Assembly: GCA_002407935.1 (NCBI GenBank)
Contig: DHPU01000075.1
Span: 1-6,681 of the forward strand
Source: Peptococcaceae bacterium UBA5356
Lineage (GTDB): Bacteria > Bacillota > Peptococcia > DRI-13 > DTU073
Length of the DNA stretch: 6,681 nt
Direction: 5' to 3'
The notes below the pieces were generated by a model. The model worked only from the letters and a program-made list of their open reading frames with translations. It ran no database searches and was not told the DNA's origin. A program made the translations under genes and the position numbers. Positions within the stretch are counted from its first letter, which is position 1; each line of letters begins with the position of its first letter. Shown piece by piece: positions 1 to 6,661 of this stretch.

Positions 1-53
1 CGTAAAAGTTATTTTACAGAGCTTGATTCAGCTCGTAATTACTTCATTCTACG

Positions 54-173
54 GATTGTGATAAGCTTCGCATCCCTGCGTTATCCTTCGTTGTCGCAAT
101 GCTCATGTACACGAAAGTACATTCCGCTTACTCCAACTCGGTCTGCCTTGGTCTGCTTGCTTCTGACAATCCT
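54..173 (-). repeat. Long imperfect stem-loop in the rRNA leader
   Basis: On the transcribed strand GGATTGTCAGAAGC (from 173 down) can pair with GCTTATCACAATCC (ending at 54). This gives 7 paired bases, a mismatch, one pair, a mismatch and 4 more pairs, closing a loop of about 92 bases. Inside lies a compact hairpin, ATGTAC/GTACAT (105-110 with 117-122, 6-base loop). The loop also holds two imperfect copies of a 10-base unit starting GGTCTGC on the plus strand (140-149 and 150-159). Pairing was done by eye and no folding energy was computed. A role in pre-16S processing is possible but inferred. Confidence 0.45.
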
Positions 174-178
174 TTTAC

Positions 179-198
179 GAAGTATTTGGAAATACTTC
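179..198 (-). repeat. Perfect inverted repeat (hairpin) in the rRNA leader
   Basis: GAAGTATTT at 179-187 is followed by two bases and then its exact reverse complement AAATACTTC at 190-198. In RNA this would form an 8-bp stem with a 4-base loop. No T-run follows it in the transcribed direction (the next bases are GTAAAAGG), so it is not an intrinsic terminator. It sits between boxA and the long stem-loop and most likely forms part of the leader fold. Confidence 0.5.
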
Positions 199-267
199 TA
201 AACTCGTTTTTGATCATCTCGCGATGACCCGCTTTCTTCAAGCTTTGATTTACGCTTGGCTTTTCAA

Positions 268-287
268 CTGTTCAGTTTTCAAGGACC
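268..287 (-). promoter_or_regulatory. boxA-like rRNA antitermination element
   Basis: The minus strand reads GGTCCTTGAAAACTGAACAG about 20 bases after the P2 start site. The CTTTGAAAACT core is the Bacillota boxA bound by NusB/NusE (S10) in rRNA antitermination. This copy has CCTTGAAAACT, which differs by one base. Its place between promoter and structured leader matches rrn leaders. The same motif also occurs in 16S-23S spacers, so alone it would not separate leader from spacer. Confidence 0.7.
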
Positions 288-305
288 TTGCCGCTCCCGC
301 GACAC

Positions 306-341
306 AAGAAATATTTTATCACGCATATTTCTTTCTGTCAA
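306..341 (-). promoter_or_regulatory. Downstream SigA promoter (P2) of the rRNA operon
   Basis: On the minus strand there is a second perfect -35 TTGACA at 341-336, an exact 17-bp spacer, and a -10 TAAAAT at 318-313 preceded by an extended -10 TG. The start is expected near 305-306, followed by a GC-rich stretch (GCGGGAGCGGC). Two near-consensus promoters about 80 bp apart facing the same way are typical of Bacillota rRNA operons. Confidence 0.8.
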
Positions 342-387
342 CGATTATTATTTGGTAATGTAAAACCAACTCAATTTATGGCGACAT

Positions 388-422
388 TTGATATATTATC
401 ATACTCACGAAGGCTTTGTCAA
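388..422 (-). promoter_or_regulatory. Upstream SigA promoter (P1) of the rRNA operon
   Basis: On the minus strand there is a perfect -35 TTGACA at 422-417. After a 16-bp spacer comes a -10 GATAAT at 400-395. An alternative -10, TAATAT at 398-393, has an 18-bp spacer and a TG one base before it. An A-rich tract lies just upstream at about 427-450 and could act as an UP element. Start is expected near 385-388, and a G at 385 would allow initiation with GTP, as known for B. subtilis rrn promoters (inference). The -35 begins only 34 bases after the yunB stop codon. Confidence 0.75.
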
Positions 423-456
423 CACGGTTTTGCAGTATTTTTTCTGTCTTCTTACG

Positions 457-1134
457 TTATTCTTTACTTAAACCGAAGTAAGTATTTGGTACTTCCCCGA
501 TGATAATTGTCTCTGCGATAGGAATTTGATTATTCACTACAACATTTTCTGTCACTAAAGGGACTACTATTTTAACAGTCGTTTCAATATTCAAATATAA
601 GATATGTCTAACCTGATTTATGCCGGCCTCCTGAAAGCGATCTACAAATCCCACATTAACCGTACCTACAGGAATAATCTTAACATTAACATCCGGTCCA
701 TAATGAGCTAATAAGGGACTACCTAAAGCTTGCCCCAAAGGTATTTTAAAAGTTTCACCCTGTAAATTTTTCAGGGTTTCTTTAATTGCTAAATTTGCTT
801 CGGACACAATCCTGCTAATTTTAATTGTATTAGCCTGCATAATCGTAACTCTTTGCTGAGCATCTTTATGGATCATCATTAAATCCTCATATTCAGTATT
901 AGAAAGAACCTTTTCATATAAAGCGTTATTCATCGCCTCTGTAGCAATAATATGTGCCCTTGATTGAGCTATCTGGATTATAGTTGGTTTTAAATTCCGA
1001 TCTATAATATAGAAAAAATATAATCCACACAACACCAAAATTATAGTAACTATTAAAATTCTCGGAGTTAATCTTTTCCCTCGTTTAAATCCACTTCGTT
1101 TGAAGGCACTTCTTGATTTAAACCAACGGCCCAC
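457..1134 (-). CDS. yunB: Sporulation protein YunB
   Basis: The product is a 225-residue single-pass membrane protein of the YunB family, known in Bacillus subtilis as a mother-cell (SigE-controlled) sporulation protein; its biochemical role is unknown. The sequence shows a basic N-terminus (many K and R up to residue 25), one membrane segment at about 26-44 (ILIVTIILVLCGLYFFYII), then an extracytoplasmic part. Family-type stretches are NLKPTIIQIAQSRAHIIATEAMN just after the membrane segment, then GSPLLAHYGPDVNVKIIPVGTVNVGF and a C-terminal part with VVNNQIPIAETIIIGEVPNTYF. Length fits the family. The GTG at 1134 is preferred because GGGAG (1147-1143) lies 8 bases before it; the in-frame GTG at 1143 overlaps that GGGAG and has no ribosome binding site of its own. 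The gene is divergent from the penicillin-binding protein gene and co-directional with the rRNA promoters downstream, with no clear terminator between. The family call is firm; the exact start is less so. Confidence 0.88.
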   Translation of the reverse strand: MGRWFKSRSAFKRSGFKRGKRLTPRILIVTIILVLCGLYFFYIIDRNLKPTIIQIAQSRAHIIATEAMNNALYEKVLSNTEYEDLMMIHKDAQQRVTIMQANTIKISRIVSEANLAIKETLKNLQGETFKIPLGQALGSPLLAHYGPDVNVKIIPVGTVNVGFVDRFQEAGINQVRHILYLNIETTVKIVVPLVTENVVVNNQIPIAETIIIGEVPNTYFGLSKE

Positions 1135-1300
1135 ATCCTTCACTCCCGTTTTCTACATTATTTTTCTACATCATTTTGCTTATTTGCGCCATGTTTTTAG
1201 TATGTTTTCACTTGCAAGTATCTTTTTTTTAGGTATATTATTTAAGAAAGTATATGTAGCTACTTTAAAAAAAGTGCACTAAATGCCTTTTAGGTAAAAG

Positions 1301-1336
1301 TTAAAAATGGTTGACGAATATGCTATAATAAGTCAA
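1301..1336 (+). promoter_or_regulatory. SigA promoter of the class A PBP gene
   Basis: A consensus -10 TATAAT at 1324-1329 is preceded by an extended -10 TG (TGCTATAAT). A -35-like TTAAAA sits at 1301-1306 with an exact 17-bp spacer. Start is expected near 1336, giving a 5' leader of about 22 bases that holds the ribosome binding site. A TTGACG at 1311-1316 lies only 7 bases from the -10 and cannot be its -35. This promoter overlaps the reading frame upstream of the ATG at 1358, which supports the downstream start. Confidence 0.7.
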
Positions 1337-1343
1337 GCAAGAA

Positions 1344-1350
1344 AAGGAGG
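1344..1350 (+). promoter_or_regulatory. Ribosome binding site of the PBP gene, fixes its start
   Basis: AAGGAGG is a perfect Shine-Dalgarno sequence 7 bases before the ATG at 1358. The upstream in-frame ATG at 1307 has no such site and lies inside the promoter, so the protein starts at 1358. Confidence 0.9.
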
Positions 1351-1357
1351 TATTTTT

Positions 1358-4168
1358 ATGGCTTATAAAAAGCACCGTATTAAAATTAAATATGGTCGAC
1401 TAGTACTATTACTCCTTCTATTAGCTTCATTTGTTTTAATTGGTGCCGGTATCGGGTTTACTGTTGGTGCATTACGTACCTTACCCCCATATGATTTGAA
1501 TAATATTACCGGAGATTTATCTAGTCTGCTTTTTGATAAAGATGACCAAGAAGTAATCGCACTCAGAACCGATAAAAACAAAATCGAACTGAGCCAAACT
1601 GAAATCCCCGATATAATGAAAAAAGCCATTATTGCCATTGAAGATCAACGCTTTAAAAAGCACTTTGGTGTAGACTTCTACCGTTTAGGGGGAGCTATCG
1701 TGGCGAATTTTACCAAAGGTTACGGATCCCAAGGAGCCAGTACGATTACACAGCAATTAGTTAAAAATGCTATTTTAAATAATCCAGAAAAGAAAATGCG
1801 TCGTAAAATCCAAGAGCTTTACCTTGCCCTCCAATTAGAAAGGAGATATTCCAAAGAGCAAATTATAACCTTTTATCTCAATAATATTTGCTACGGACAT
1901 GGCACTTGGAGCTTACAAACAGCTTCGCAACTCTATTTTGGCAAGGATGCCGATGAGTTGGAACTAGCTGAAGCCGCCATGCTGGCCGGTGTCGTTAATC
2001 GTCCAACAACATACTCACCATATAATAACCCTGAAAAAGCCAAACAACGGCGTGCTCTCGTTCTTAATGAAATGGTGGAAATGAATTTTATCTCGCAAGA
2101 AGAAGCTGATAAGGCTAAGGAAGAGCCCTTTAAACTGGCAGGGTTAAAACCTAATAACTATCGCTTCCAATCCTTTATTGATTATGTAATTGAAGAAGCC
2201 GCCGAAAAATTGAAACTAGATAGCGAAGACATCTCCGCCCTTTATACGGCCGGTTATCGCATCTATACCACGATGGATACCGAAACTCAGGAAACTGCCG
2301 AAAAAGTTTATGCTGACGATAAAAACTTCCCACCAGGGAAAAAAGGTCAAATTGTCCAATCAGCCATGGTCGTACTTGACCCCCACAGTGGAGGTATTCG
2401 CACTTTAATTGGGGGCAGAAACCAGCAAGGAGAACGACAATTTAACAGAGCCGTTCACGCTGTACGTCAGCCTGGTTCTGCCATGAAGCCTGTTGCCGTA
2501 TATGGACCTGCCTTAGAAAAAGGCTATGGCCCCGCTACAGTTCTTGATGATTACCCTGAACAGTATGATTCTTATCAAGGTGCCGCCAAAACCTTTGTCA
2601 ACTATGATCATCAATATCGCGGCTTAATTAGTATGCGTACCGGCATCCAACATTCAATTAATACGGTTGCCGTAAAAATGCTGCAACGCATCGGCGTAAC
2701 CGAAGGCTTTAAGTTTGCTCAATCTTTAGGCATAACTTCCCTAGTAAAAAGCGGTAATGCTAATGACTTGGGGCTTTCGCTCGCACTAGGAGGCCTGACT
2801 AAAGGTGTTTCACCGCTGGAACTTACTGCTGCCTATGGTTGTTTTGCCAATGAAGGTATTTATGTAAAGCCGTATGCGATTCAAAAGATTGAAGACAAGG
2901 ATGGAAATATTATCTATGAAAATAAAAGAAAAAAAAGTGAGGTCATGAGCTCTCAAACAGCCTATCTTATGTCAGATATGCTGCAAACAGTAGTTACTTC
3001 CGGGACAGCCCAAAGAGCCCGACTAACCGACCGACCGGTAGCGGGGAAAACAGGAACAACCTCATTTAACGTGGATGCTTGGTTTGTCGGCTACACTCCC
3101 GACTTAGTATCCAGCGTCTGGTTGGGCTATGATAAAAAAGAAAAAATGAATAATGTCTTTGGTGGTAATTACGGTGCTCCTATCTGGAAAAAAGTTATGA
3201 CAACAGCTCACCGTAAACTTCCGCCCAGTTCTTTCCCTGAACCGGACGGCATCACAACTGTGGTTGTCGATTATAAATCGGGACTTTTGCCTTCAAACCT
3301 TACTCCTGATAAATATGTCGTACAAGAAAAATTTAATAGCCAGTATATTCCTACCGAATTTTCCGGTGCTTGGGTTGAAGTTCCTGTTTGTGCCGATACC
3401 GGACAGCTTCTAACCAACAATTGTCCTAATTCTATTACCAGCATTTTCTTAAAAAGAGATCTTCCCTGGACCGGAAATATTCCACCTGATGACGCTGCGG
3501 AAGAAGCGCCCAAAGAATATTGTACCATTCATGGTGATGGCAGCCATCCAACTAATAACACTCCTCTGCATCTACAAGGTTCCCTCCAAAAGGACAGCCA
3601 GGAAAATCTACAATCCGTTCGCTTAAACTGGCAATATTCGGAGGAAGATCCCTTAACCTATTATCAAATCTACCGTTCTACAGAACCTAATGTAGCTATT
3701 GTCGCGGAAAACCGTATTGCCGAAGTTAGCAGAACAAAAAGCTGGCAAGATAATCATCCCCCTGAAGCAGATAAAATCTATTATAGAATAGTTGCCCATA
3801 AAACTGCTCAAACCAATACCGTTACTTCCAATGAAATTGTTCTTTATTTCTCATCGCAAACAAAAAAACTGAAAGCGCCACGTTTAACCGGTAAAAAATC
3901 ACTAAGCGAGAACAATGCTTTGGTTCAACTTACTTGGAGTAAAGCTTCAGATGCTCGTCCGGTTGTTTACTATCTCTTCCGTTCGGAGAACCCCGATTTT
4001 GAACTAAACGCGGCCAATCAGATTGCCATCAATGAGAACATTTTAGATACTGAATGGATTGATACAAATGTTGAAAAGAACAAAACCTATTATTACCGAG
4101 TTATGGGCATTGATTTAATGACCAATGATTCCAGCCCCGTCTCGAATCAATTGCAGATCAAGCTCTAA
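1358..4168 (+). CDS. Class A penicillin-binding protein (PBP1A family) with FN3-like C-terminus
   Basis: This 936-residue bifunctional enzyme polymerises lipid II into glycan strands and cross-links the stem peptides outside the membrane. A short basic cytoplasmic tail precedes one membrane anchor at about 14-39. The GT51 domain shows EDQRFKKHFGVD (95-106, first catalytic Glu 95), GASTITQQLVKN (126-137), RRKIQE (148-153, second catalytic Glu 153) and AAMLAGVVNRPTTYSP. The transpeptidase domain has all three motifs: SAMK (Ser374, Lys377), SIN (433-435) and KTGTT (564-568). After it come a linker with Cys 678, 689 and 722 (VCADTGQLLTNNCPN, then YCTIHGDG), of a kind seen in other Bacillota PBP1 proteins, and two fibronectin type III-like repeats at about 735-831 and 839-935. 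Each repeat has a W, a YY.IYRS-like strand and a YYYRV-like strand. Both active sites look intact. The gene has its own SigA promoter, stands alone and converges on mutS2. A precise name (ponA, pbpF, pbpG types) cannot be assigned from sequence alone. Confidence 0.93.
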   Translation: MAYKKHRIKIKYGRLVLLLLLLASFVLIGAGIGFTVGALRTLPPYDLNNITGDLSSLLFDKDDQEVIALRTDKNKIELSQTEIPDIMKKAIIAIEDQRFKKHFGVDFYRLGGAIVANFTKGYGSQGASTITQQLVKNAILNNPEKKMRRKIQELYLALQLERRYSKEQIITFYLNNICYGHGTWSLQTASQLYFGKDADELELAEAAMLAGVVNRPTTYSPYNNPEKAKQRRALVLNEMVEMNFISQEEADKAKEEPFKLAGLKPNNYRFQSFIDYVIEEAAEKLKLDSEDISALYTAGYRIYTTMDTETQETAEKVYADDKNFPPGKKGQIVQSAMVVLDPHSGGIRTLIGGRNQQGERQFNRAVHAVRQPGSAMKPVAVYGPALEKGYGPATVLDDYPEQYDSYQGAAKTFVNYDHQYRGLISMRTGIQHSINTVAVKMLQRIGVTEGFKFAQSLGITSLVKSGNANDLGLSLALGGLTKGVSPLELTAAYGCFANEGIYVKPYAIQKIEDKDGNIIYENKRKKSEVMSSQTAYLMSDMLQTVVTSGTAQRARLTDRPVAGKTGTTSFNVDAWFVGYTPDLVSSVWLGYDKKEKMNNVFGGNYGAPIWKKVMTTAHRKLPPSSFPEPDGITTVVVDYKSGLLPSNLTPDKYVVQEKFNSQYIPTEFSGAWVEVPVCADTGQLLTNNCPNSITSIFLKRDLPWTGNIPPDDAAEEAPKEYCTIHGDGSHPTNNTPLHLQGSLQKDSQENLQSVRLNWQYSEEDPLTYYQIYRSTEPNVAIVAENRIAEVSRTKSWQDNHPPEADKIYYRIVAHKTAQTNTVTSNEIVLYFSSQTKKLKAPRLTGKKSLSENNALVQLTWSKASDARPVVYYLFRSENPDFELNAANQIAINENILDTEWIDTNVEKNKTYYYRVMGIDLMTNDSSPVSNQLQIKL

Positions 4169-4201
4169 CTTTAGCGTTCTTTACAGTGCTCAATTCGCCC
4201 T

Positions 4202-4231
4202 AGCGCCGACATCCGTGTCGGCGCTTTCGTT
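4202..4231 (+). terminator. GC-rich hairpin in the convergent gap, likely terminator of the PBP gene
   Basis: AGCGCCGACA (4202-4211) and TGTCGGCGCT (4216-4225) form a perfect 10-bp stem with a TCCG loop, 33 bases after the PBP stop codon. The plus strand continues TTTCGTTA, a short broken T-run, so termination is likely but not of the strongest type. On the minus strand, the direction of mutS2, the bases after the stem are AGGGCG with no T-run, so a two-way terminator is less certain. Confidence 0.65.
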
Positions 4232-4278
4232 ATCACTGGCCTCGCCTTCGCTAAGGACGTTTAGCTGCCCAATGAAAG

Positions 4279-6648
4279 TCACCCTTTTTTAAATTCCACG
4301 ACCGTAACTCCGTGTCCGCCTTCATGATAACCGCCGATCCGAAAAGAAGCCACAAAACGATGACTTTTCACCAAATCAGTAATTGCGCTGCGCAGTGCCC
4401 CTGTTCCTTTGCCATGAATGAGATAAGCCTGTGGTAGTCCGGCTAAATAAGCATCATCCAGATATTTTTCCGTTTCCAGCACAGCCTCATCTACAGTCAT
4501 CCCTCGTAAGTGTAATTCATTTTTAACTTCCCTGGCCTTAGAAGAAACAATGACACCAATACCCGATTTTTGCCGTTTTTCCTCACTCTTCTCTTCTTTG
4601 ATTTTCCTCAAGTCCTTTAACTGAACCGTCAGCTTCATAATTCCGGATTGCACCAAAACCTCCCCGTTGGCATTGGGCCTTTCCAAAACCTGAGCCTTCT
4701 GCTTAATCCGTTTAATGAGCACCAAATCCCCGGGGGACAATTCAGCCGCATTTACTTCCGCTTCTCCCGTATCATGAAAAACAGCTTCAGAAAGCTGGTT
4801 CTCCCTTTCCCGCAGTTTATCCCTTAACACCTGCAAATCCTGGGGCGCTTCTATTCTCATCTTTTTCTTGACTGTCCTTACCTCTTTTAAAATATCTTCA
4901 CTTTCCCGGCGCGCCCTAATGACAATCTCCAAAGCCTCTTGTTGCGCCTTTTGGATAATATCCTCTACCTTGCGGTTTAACTCTTTCTCTTTCCATTCTA
5001 CCTGTACTAACTGGTCACGCGCACTTTTGTGCATCTTTTCCGCTTCTTGCCGTTTTCTTTCCGAAAGAAGCTGATTTGTTTCCAAATTCTCAATCAAATC
5101 AGCTACCCGTACTTCTTCCTGTGACAAAAAGCTTCTGGCCTGATCAACTACGTCCTTTTTCAATCCCAATCTATGCGAGATTTCAAAAGCATTGCTTTTT
5201 CCCGGTACACCGATGAGGAGCCGGTAGGTCGGCCGCAAGGTTTCCACGTCAAACTCCACACTGGCGTTTTCCACCCGCTCCTGATTATAAGCAAAAGATT
5301 TTAATTCACTGTAATGCGTAGTGGCAATGGTTTGGGCCCCCACCCCAATTAAATGCTGCAAAATAGCCATCGCCAGTGCCGCCCCTTCCGTAGGATCCGT
5401 CCCTGCTCCCAATTCATCCAGCAGCACCAAACTGCGGCTGTTCACCTTCCCAAGAATGTTGATAATATTCGTCATATGCGACGAAAAGGTACTGAGTGAC
5501 TGCTCAATACTTTGTTCATCACCTATATCGGCAAAAATGCCCTCATATACTGGCAGCTCCGTCCCATCCTGTGCCGGCACATGCAGACCCGACTGGGTCA
5601 TCAGCACAAATAACCCGACCGTTTTTAGGGTGACTGTTTTCCCACCCGTATTCGGCCCGGTAATAACCAAAGTATCAAAAGCATCACCCAAATAAATTGT
5701 CACCGGAACGACTTTCCCTTTAATCAAAGGATGCCTTCCCTGCACGATTTTTAGATAGCCCTGCTCATTAATCACCGGCTCGCCGCAATCCAAATCACTG
5801 CTCAATTTGCCCTTAGCCAGCATAAAATCCAGCTGCGCCATCCGCTGCAATACATCCAGCAACTCCTTATGATGAGCAGCCGCCAACTCACTCAACTCAC
5901 GCAGGATCCGCGTTACCTCGGCTTTTTCCATGGTTTCACAGCGCTGTGTCTCATTATTCAGTTCCACCACCGCCAGCGGCTCCACAAAAAGAGTAGCCCC
6001 ACTACCGGACTGATCATGGATTAGCCCGGGCACCTGTGCCCGATATTCCTGTTTGACAGGAATAACAAAGCGCTCATTACGAATCGTAATAAGTGGATCC
6101 TGCAAATATTTTTGCAGCTCCGGCGACCTGATCATATTCTCCAGTTTTTCTCTGGCCTTTCCTTGCAAACTACGTAACTGCTTACGCAGGCGGAATAACT
6201 CTGCCGACGCCCGATCGCTTACTTCCCCTTCTGCCGTAATTTTCTGTTTAATCTCCTGTTCCAACCGTGGAAAAACAGGCAAATCATGTACATAGACAGC
6301 TAAAGATGCGTATTTCTGCCCCTCGCCGCGAAAGAACTCCTTCGTTTTACGGGCGGCCAGAAGTGTATCCTCGATCTGTAAAAAATCCCCCGGCTCCATA
6401 ATTCCGCCCAACTTCGCCTTCCCCAGGCACTGACGAATATCACGCACTCCTCCTATAGAAAAGCCAGGATACAACCGTAACACTTCCTTGGTCTGGGTCG
6501 TTTCACTTTGCCATTTTTTAATCTCTTCCCCGTCCAGAGACGGCTTTAAATCTTCCGCCAGCTCCTTCCCCAACTGAAAAGAACATCGGTCGGTCAACAG
6601 CTTGATAATTTTCGGAAATTCCAGCTTACGGAGTACTTTTTCCTCCAA
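4279..6648 (-). CDS. mutS2: MutS2 family ATPase with Smr domain
   Basis: The 789-residue protein has the normal length and domain order for MutS2. An N-terminal core and clamp (about 1-310, with NERFVIPVKQEYR and GSGATLFVEP) leads into the MutS-type ATPase: Walker A GPNTGGKT (331-338), signature STFSSHMTN (386-394), Walker B LVLLDELGAGTD (407-418) and TTHYSELK (443-450). A long charged coiled coil follows (about 505-620), then a KOW-like region (636-684) and a C-terminal Smr domain (about 705-789) with HGKGTGALR. It lacks the mismatch-recognition domain of MutS. Relatives split collided ribosomes in B. subtilis and act on branched DNA or limit recombination elsewhere. The Smr 'LDLRG' motif reads LHLRG here (His713), so the usual Asp is missing. 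The start is TTG, chosen because GGAGGG (6661-6656) is 7 bases upstream. The gene converges on the PBP gene. Any upstream partner lies outside the window. Confidence 0.95.
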   Translation of the reverse strand: MEEKVLRKLEFPKIIKLLTDRCSFQLGKELAEDLKPSLDGEEIKKWQSETTQTKEVLRLYPGFSIGGVRDIRQCLGKAKLGGIMEPGDFLQIEDTLLAARKTKEFFRGEGQKYASLAVYVHDLPVFPRLEQEIKQKITAEGEVSDRASAELFRLRKQLRSLQGKAREKLENMIRSPELQKYLQDPLITIRNERFVIPVKQEYRAQVPGLIHDQSGSGATLFVEPLAVVELNNETQRCETMEKAEVTRILRELSELAAAHHKELLDVLQRMAQLDFMLAKGKLSSDLDCGEPVINEQGYLKIVQGRHPLIKGKVVPVTIYLGDAFDTLVITGPNTGGKTVTLKTVGLFVLMTQSGLHVPAQDGTELPVYEGIFADIGDEQSIEQSLSTFSSHMTNIINILGKVNSRSLVLLDELGAGTDPTEGAALAMAILQHLIGVGAQTIATTHYSELKSFAYNQERVENASVEFDVETLRPTYRLLIGVPGKSNAFEISHRLGLKKDVVDQARSFLSQEEVRVADLIENLETNQLLSERKRQEAEKMHKSARDQLVQVEWKEKELNRKVEDIIQKAQQEALEIVIRARRESEDILKEVRTVKKKMRIEAPQDLQVLRDKLRERENQLSEAVFHDTGEAEVNAAELSPGDLVLIKRIKQKAQVLERPNANGEVLVQSGIMKLTVQLKDLRKIKEEKSEEKRQKSGIGVIVSSKAREVKNELHLRGMTVDEAVLETEKYLDDAYLAGLPQAYLIHGKGTGALRSAITDLVKSHRFVASFRIGGYHEGGHGVTVVEFKKG

Positions 6649-6655
6649 CTCTATT

Positions 6656-6661
6656 CCCTCC
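6656..6661 (-). promoter_or_regulatory. Ribosome binding site of mutS2, supports the TTG start
   Basis: The minus strand reads GGAGGG with 7 bases before the TTG at 6648-6646. No promoter can be seen in the 20 bases left before the window edge, so whether mutS2 starts its own transcript or is the distal gene of an operon is open. Confidence 0.8.

Larger units (their letters stand above)
1..305 (-). other. rRNA operon 5' leader (upstream of a predicted 16S gene)
   Basis: Read on the minus strand, this stretch starts at the predicted start site of the second of two tandem SigA promoters. It then passes a boxA-like element (268-287) and continues to the left edge with no open reading frame of merit. 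It is rich in inverted repeats: 239-243 with 254-258, 214-218 with 223-227, a perfect 9-bp repeat at 179-187/190-198, an outer pair near 54-60/167-173 enclosing about 106 bases, an inner hairpin at 105-110/117-122, and two small hairpins at 19-34 and 2-17. Tandem promoters, boxA and structured RNA together are the known design of Bacillota rrn leaders. The 16S sequence itself is not in the window, so its presence just beyond position 1 is inferred. An intergenic spacer inside an rrn operon is the alternative, but the promoters at 306-422 argue against it. At about 300 bases, the leader looks longer than the Bacillus subtilis type. Confidence 0.7.

Noticed and set aside
140..159. Two adjacent GGTCTGC units as a possible CRISPR or tandem repeat array
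   Set aside because: There are only two imperfect 10-base copies with no spacer structure; better explained as part of the leader RNA.
288..503. A 71-residue plus-strand open reading frame over the rRNA promoters
   Set aside because: It runs opposite to two strong promoters, overlaps the yunB 3' end, has no ribosome binding site and resembles no known protein.
1197..1225. SigE-type promoter for yunB (CATACTAA with an upstream ATA)
   Set aside because: The -10 match is partial and the -35 spacing is off by about two bases, so it is not listed as a feature.
1100..1282. A 60-residue plus-strand open reading frame in the divergent region
   Set aside because: It overlaps the yunB 5' end on the opposite strand, lacks a ribosome binding site and its hydrophobic content follows from T-rich sequence.
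1307..1357. Longer N-terminus for the PBP from the ATG at 1307
   Set aside because: The stretch contains the -10 box and the AAGGAGG site of the ATG at 1358, and the extra residues do not look like a PBP N-terminus.
4232..4270. A second terminator hairpin for mutS2 in the convergent gap
   Set aside because: Only short imperfect pairing could be found and no T-run follows on the minus strand.
5321..5695. A 124-residue plus-strand open reading frame inside mutS2
   Set aside because: It is the antisense shadow of the conserved MutS2 ATPase domain, with no ribosome binding site or recognisable domain.
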